From positions 1 through 64,000 of the forward strand of contig NZ_JAVHJP010000010.1 of assembly GCF_031020795.1 (NCBI RefSeq): a stretch of 64,000 nt of DNA, in the 5' to 3' direction. The translations under genes were made by a program, and so were the position numbers. Below are positions 60,202 through 64,000 of the stretch, piece after piece. The notes below the pieces were generated by a model. The model did not search any database. It was not told the DNA's origin and saw nothing but the letters and a program-made list of their open reading frames with translations. Positions within the stretch are counted from its first letter, which is position 1; each line of letters starts with the position of its first letter. This stretch comes from Hydrogenophaga pseudoflava. GTDB lineage: Bacteria > Pseudomonadota > Gammaproteobacteria > Burkholderiales > Burkholderiaceae_C.

Positions 60202-61196
60202 AGAACCCGCTCCGTGAAGGCGGCCTGGAGCGTGCGGGCGGCTTGCAGCTGCCCGCACGCTCCATTCCCATTCCCGCGCACATCAGTCCCGAAGCGCAGC
60301 GGGCCTTGGCTCAATCGAAGCTCGGTGCGTTGGAATGGCCCGCCCTTGCGGACCAGGCAGGCTGGCGGCGCCTCATCGTGGAGCGGAACGCCGCCTGGGC
60401 GGAGCTGTTCCGCGACCTGCCGCCCTTTCCCGGCACGATCGAGTCGCTCCTCGTGCAGGAGGCGACCCTCTTCGAGTTGATCCCCGATGCCATTCCAGCG
60501 GTGAAGCAGGACCGGGCGATCCTGTATCTGCATGGCGGAGCCTATTTGTTCGGTGGCGGCGAACTGGCCGCGAAGGCAGCGCAGATGCCGGCCGCGCTGA
60601 GCGGGACCCGGGTCTTTTCGCTCGACTACCGCATGCCACCCGATCATCCCTTTCCCGCTGCGATCGACGACCTGGTCGCGGCTTATCGTGAGCTGCTGAC
60701 GCGGTATGCGCCAGGCAAGGTGGTGGTGGCTGGCATCTCGGCCGGTGCAGGGCTGGCGGCGGCGGGCATCCTCAAGCTGCGCGATCTGGGCCTGCCCCTG
60801 CCGGCCGGCGCGATCCTGCTGACGCCGGAAGCGGACCTGACCGAAAGCGGAGACAGTTTCGAAACCAATCGCGGAGTCGACCTCGTCCTGCGCGAGCGGC
60901 TGACCCCGTCGGTCCTGCTCTATGCCGCCGGCCACGACCTGCGCGATCCCTACCTGTCGCCGTTGTTCGGCGACTTCAGCCGCGGCTTTCCGCCGACGCT
61001 GCTGGTTTCCGGCACGCGCGATCTGTTCCTCTCCAACACCGTCCGCTTGCACCGCGCCCTGCGCAAGGCCGGCGTCAGGGCCGATCTGCATGTGTTCGAG
61101 GCGATGCCGCACGGCGGCTTCTTCGGCGCGCCGGAGGACGCCGAGTCGATGGCCGAGCAGTTGCGATTCATCGATGAGGTTCTGGGGCACAGCTGA
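60198..61196 (+). CDS. Alpha/beta hydrolase of the hormone-sensitive-lipase type
   Basis: This 332-residue HSL-type esterase has the oxyanion motif LHGGAYLFG (residues about 111-119), Ser181 in GISAGAG, Asp in GTRDLFL and His in MPHGGF. The start is a GTG at 60198 overlapping the previous stop (GTGA). It is the last gene of the monooxygenase operon. Two hydrolases in one operon suggest two ester or lactone steps, or one has drifted to another role. Confidence 0.75.
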   Translation: MKNPLREGGLERAGGLQLPARSIPIPAHISPEAQRALAQSKLGALEWPALADQAGWRRLIVERNAAWAELFRDLPPFPGTIESLLVQEATLFELIPDAIPAVKQDRAILYLHGGAYLFGGGELAAKAAQMPAALSGTRVFSLDYRMPPDHPFPAAIDDLVAAYRELLTRYAPGKVVVAGISAGAGLAAAGILKLRDLGLPLPAGAILLTPEADLTESGDSFETNRGVDLVLRERLTPSVLLYAAGHDLRDPYLSPLFGDFSRGFPPTLLVSGTRDLFLSNTVRLHRALRKAGVRADLHVFEAMPHGGFFGAPEDAESMAEQLRFIDEVLGHS

Positions 61197-61354
61197 CTGG
61201 TCAAGCCACGCAATCAAGCGTCTGGGACATGCGGCCTTCGTCGTCGAGCGGCCCCCAATCCTTGAGGTTCACAGAAGCTTCCGCGACCTGTCCGCGCTGC
61301 TGGCCAACTTTGGGCTCTCTGGCCGCCTGAACACGCGGCAAATCGTGGCCGCGC

Positions 61355-62248
61355 CTAGGCGTGCCTGGTACGTCCCACCTGTTGCGGCGGGGGGCGGACC
61401 GAAAGCCCGGCGGTGCTGCCCCGCGGCGAGTGAACGACATGGCGCTTGTGTCCCTGCACGGCATTGGCCCTGGCCTTCAAGACGAAAGGCCCGCCTCCAG
61501 AGACTCCAAGCTGTTCGCGTACACGCCCTTTCAATCGTTGCAGGGCACACGGCAAGAGCGACGCAAAGAAGTTCCGCAGGCGCGGATTGCCTTGCGCCGT
61601 GAGCCAGAAGTCGTCGAAGCTGTCGAAATCGCGACACACCTCGATCTGCGCCGTTCGCACGTTGAGCAAACCGGCCTGTTGCCACAACTCTTCCGATGCT
61701 TGCAAGGAAGCCGCCCAGACACTTGGCGGCTTCTGGGGCTCATACCCATCGGCGCGGGCGGCATCAAGGACAGGTTGCAAAGGAAAGCCCCCACCGGCCA
61801 TGTCCCAGTGGTAGGCGGCGATCGTGCCGCCGGGTCGGGTGACTCGTACAAGTTCTCGAATGCCTTGCCGCGGATCACTCAGAAAGAACAGCACCAGGGC
61901 CATGACCCCAGCATCCACGCTGGCGTCGTTCAAGGGCAGCGCCTGGGCGTCCCCTTGAAGGAAGCGGACTCCCACCGTTGCCGCGCGCCGGCGCGCAAAC
62001 GCCAGTTGCTCCGGGGATGGATCGACACCCACCACCGTCGCTGGACTTTGCCGCCGGAGCAAGGTCTCGGTAAAGGAGCCATTGCCGCAACCGTCGTCAA
62101 GCCAAGCCAGCCCTGGCGGCAGCGCCAACCAGTCCAGAAAAGGCTCGGCCACCAACGCGCTCCATCGCCCCATCATCAGCTCGTACGCGGCTGGATCGTC
62201 GAAGACGAACGGCGGGGGGAGAGGCATTTCTGCCCGGGGGACCGTCAC
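61355..62248 (-). CDS. SAM-dependent methyltransferase (Methyltransf_11 type)
   Basis: The 297-residue protein has motif I WLDDGCGNGSF (about residues 48-58) and the later GDAQALPL and GGTIAAYHWD segments of class I methyltransferases. Family members usually end soon after an ARANAVKGR-like segment; here ARANAVQG is followed by about 35 Arg- and Pro-rich residues, which suggests loss of the original stop. The GTG at 62248 has GGAG at a good distance; an ATG at 62227 is an alternative. It is not obviously linked to the catabolic operons. Confidence 0.7.
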   Translation of the reverse strand: MTVPRAEMPLPPPFVFDDPAAYELMMGRWSALVAEPFLDWLALPPGLAWLDDGCGNGSFTETLLRRQSPATVVGVDPSPEQLAFARRRAATVGVRFLQGDAQALPLNDASVDAGVMALVLFFLSDPRQGIRELVRVTRPGGTIAAYHWDMAGGGFPLQPVLDAARADGYEPQKPPSVWAASLQASEELWQQAGLLNVRTAQIEVCRDFDSFDDFWLTAQGNPRLRNFFASLLPCALQRLKGRVREQLGVSGGGPFVLKARANAVQGHKRHVVHSPRGSTAGLSVRPPPQQVGRTRHA

Positions 62249-62322
62249 GGACGACTCCAGACCGGTATGGTAGGGTTCACGCTGATCGCCCGCACCAGCG
62301 TGTTCCCCACACCCGTTGCCAA

Positions 62323-63333
62323 GTGGACAAGCTCAAAGCCATTCAGTACTTCCTTGCGGCCGCGCAAACCGGCAGTCTGTCGGCTGCGGCACGCCAGCAG
62401 GGCATGACGCTGCAGGCCGTCGCCAAGCTGGTAAGCGCCCTTGAGGCTGAACTCGGTGTCAAGCTGTTCCAGCGCGGCAGTCGTGGCCTCCAGCTCACCA
62501 CGGATGGGGCACAGTACGCCGAAGCCTGCGCCCCGCTGCTGGCGCAGCTTCAAGCGGCGGAGGAAGGCCTGCGACAGTCGCGGCAGCGCCCGCAAGGCAC
62601 CCTGGTCGTGGGGGGCACGCCGTTCCTCCTGCAACACTGCATCGTGCCCGCGCTTGCCGCATTCCATGCCAGCTACCCCGATCTGACGCTCGACCTGCGC
62701 ACCGTCTTGCACCTGGAGGAGGCAGCGAGCAAGGATTGCGACTTGCTGCTGCTGCACGGTTGGTTCGAGGCTGGTAGCTGGGTGCGACGCGAGCTGCCGG
62801 TGATGGCCCAGGTCACCGCAGCCACGCCCGGGTACTGGAAGCTCCATGGCATGCCGCGCCACCCACGCGATCTGGTCGACCACAACTGCCTGAGCTACCG
62901 CAATCCCTATGGAAAGCTGCTGGATCTGTGGCGCTATCGACAGACGGCGCCACAAGGCAATGAGGTCATCGAACAGGTGGTGGTGCGAGGCTGGCTGAAC
63001 TCCAACCACCGCGACAACCTGCTCGCGCTGACCCTCGGCGACGGCGGCGTGATGCGCATCGCCTATGCCACCGCGCAAGCCGACCTGGCCAGCGGCCGCC
63101 TGGTGCCCGCGCTGCTCGACTGGGAACTGATGGATCCTCCGCCACTGGCGCTGTACTTTCGGCCGGAGCTGCGCCGGACCTTGCGGCTGCGCGTCTTTGC
63201 CGATTTTGCCGTTACCCTCTGCGCCGAACTGGCCTCGCTCACGACTGCCAAAGGCGAGTCCAGCGTCGATGGCCGTCCGGCATGGCACCACGGCAACAGC
63301 CGGCGAGCATCGAGTTGGCTGACCCACCGCTGA
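62323..63333 (+). CDS. LysR-family transcriptional regulator
   Basis: This 336-residue LysR-type protein has an N-terminal helix-turn-helix (GSLSAAARQQGMTLQAVAKLVSALE) and a C-terminal effector-binding domain of the CrgA/AaeR-like group. It starts at the GTG at 62323 and is divergent from the methyltransferase and convergent with the truncated Bug gene. Its target is unknown. The C-terminal about 35 residues are unlike typical members and may be an extension. Confidence 0.75.
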   Translation: MDKLKAIQYFLAAAQTGSLSAAARQQGMTLQAVAKLVSALEAELGVKLFQRGSRGLQLTTDGAQYAEACAPLLAQLQAAEEGLRQSRQRPQGTLVVGGTPFLLQHCIVPALAAFHASYPDLTLDLRTVLHLEEAASKDCDLLLLHGWFEAGSWVRRELPVMAQVTAATPGYWKLHGMPRHPRDLVDHNCLSYRNPYGKLLDLWRYRQTAPQGNEVIEQVVVRGWLNSNHRDNLLALTLGDGGVMRIAYATAQADLASGRLVPALLDWELMDPPPLALYFRPELRRTLRLRVFADFAVTLCAELASLTTAKGESSVDGRPAWHHGNSRRASSWLTHR

Positions 63334-63343
63334 ACACCAGCGA

Positions 63344-64000
63344 TCAGTCGATGCTCGCGCCGGTCTCGCGTGCAAACCGCATGTATTGAGCCTCGGCCTG
63401 CTGAATCAGCTCTTGCGTCTGAGCCGGCGACCGAGCGCTTCCGACAATCAGCAAGCGGTCCATCACCTGCTTGAACTCCGCGGTCTGCGCTGCCTCACGC
63501 ACGGCCGCAGCCAGTCGATCAATGATCTCAGCCGGTACCCGCGGTGGACCGAGAACGAAGTGAGCCGTGATCAGCGGCGCGGCGGCCACACCGGACTCGG
63601 CCAGAGTCGGCACCGTCGCCAGAGCAGGAATGCGCTCGGCCATGCTGCACCCCAGCATCACCAGCCGCCCCGCCTGCACATGCGGCAGGCTGGCACCCAC
63701 CGGCAATACGGCGGCCTGAATGCGCCCTTCGAGCAGATCCGGCAGCATCTGGGGAGCCCCCTTGTAGGACACGCGGTCGAGGGTGAAGCCCAGCGCCCGG
63801 GTGACCTCCGTGGCGACCATGTCCTCCGCGACGTTGTTGGAACCTCGCATCAGCGGCTTGGTGCTTGCCTTTGCGTACCCGGCAAACTCTTGCAGCGTTT
63901 TTGCCGGGACGCTGGGAGGCACCACCAGACATTGCGTATTGCCGCCGATCGCCGCAATGGGCGAAAACTCCGTGAGCGACCTGTAGGGCGACGCCTTGCT
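63344..64000 (-). CDS. Bug-type TTT receptor, C-terminal part (cut by window edge)
   Basis: The frame is open from the right edge and ends at 63344, giving the last 218 residues. It reads FSPIAAIGGNTQCLVVPPSV near the visible start, then GSNNVAEDMVATEVTRALG and YKGAPQMLPDLLEGRIQAAV, the conserved order of Bug substrate-binding proteins. The N-terminal signal and first lobe lie beyond the window. Position next to a LysR gene is common for such receptors. Confidence 0.85.
   Translation of the reverse strand, partial: SKASPYRSLTEFSPIAAIGGNTQCLVVPPSVPAKTLQEFAGYAKASTKPLMRGSNNVAEDMVATEVTRALGFTLDRVSYKGAPQMLPDLLEGRIQAAVLPVGASLPHVQAGRLVMLGCSMAERIPALATVPTLAESGVAAAPLITAHFVLGPPRVPAEIIDRLAAAVREAAQTAEFKQVMDRLLIVGSARSPAQTQELIQQAEAQYMRFARETGASID

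Overview
The window is GC-rich, tightly packed DNA whose proteins look like those of a betaproteobacterium of the order Burkholderiales, probably Comamonadaceae. This is inferred from the lipoyl synthase N-terminus, the Bug-type tricarboxylate receptors, Liv transporters, H-NS-free catabolic operons and GGAGACA-type ribosome binding sites. I see no tRNA, rRNA, CRISPR array or intact mobile element. Almost everything is catabolic: oxidation and ring cleavage of alcohols, ketones and phenols, with dedicated transport and regulation.

Region A (1-13.5 kb) is an acetoin/ketone module. A truncated lipA diverges from a sigma-54 operon: E1 alpha, E1 beta, a free-standing lipoyl-domain protein, a separate acyltransferase domain, a lipoate-ligase-like protein, a Tat-type small subunit and a GMC oxidoreductase, an alpha/beta hydrolase and an AcoR-type activator. 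A -24/-12 promoter and three copies of a palindromic upstream site precede E1 alpha. A Baeyer-Villiger monooxygenase, a MekB-like esterase and an AraC regulator face this operon. Together they could turn a secondary alcohol or ketone into an ester, then an alcohol plus an acid, and cleave an acetoin-like diketone intermediate.

Region B (13.5-26 kb) is a 13-gene leftward operon for hydroquinone: two-subunit hydroquinone dioxygenase, hydroxymuconic semialdehyde dehydrogenase, maleylacetate reductase, an intradiol (hydroxyquinol) dioxygenase, 3-oxoadipate CoA-transferase and a full Liv-type ABC transporter. A LysR gene lies upstream and a LysR-type inverted repeat precedes hapC.

Region C (26-63 kb) is a patchwork of short divergent operons: a flavin reductase with a MarR-like tail; a MalT-type LuxR regulator; an HxlR/quinone reductase pair; a p-cresol methylhydroxylase-like flavocytochrome (pchC-X-F order); a DUF1302/DUF1329/YCF48/MMPL export-uptake set; a solitary periplasmic binding protein; acyl-CoA synthetases and beta-oxidation genes; a class II aldolase; a Bug receptor; an aromatic flavoprotein monooxygenase with SDR and MFS transporter; and a group D (FMNH2-dependent) monooxygenase with two hydrolases. 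Seven copies of an 18-bp near-palindrome, ACCTnnnnAAAGnnAGGT, sit in six intergenic regions of this part, usually 33-67 bases before a start codon. They tie the scattered operons into one apparent regulon, for which the LuxR-type protein at 27.2-30.0 kb is the best candidate regulator.

A plausible overall reading is a 4-alkylphenol-type pathway: side-chain hydroxylation by the flavocytochrome, oxidation to a ketone by an SDR, Baeyer-Villiger oxidation and ester hydrolysis to hydroquinone plus a carboxylic acid, ring cleavage through 3-oxoadipate, and activation and beta-oxidation of the acid. The substrate is inferred, not seen. Signs of genome remodelling include a thiolase gene reduced to its two ends (48952-49080) and an IS5-type transposase relic (about 30.1 kb).
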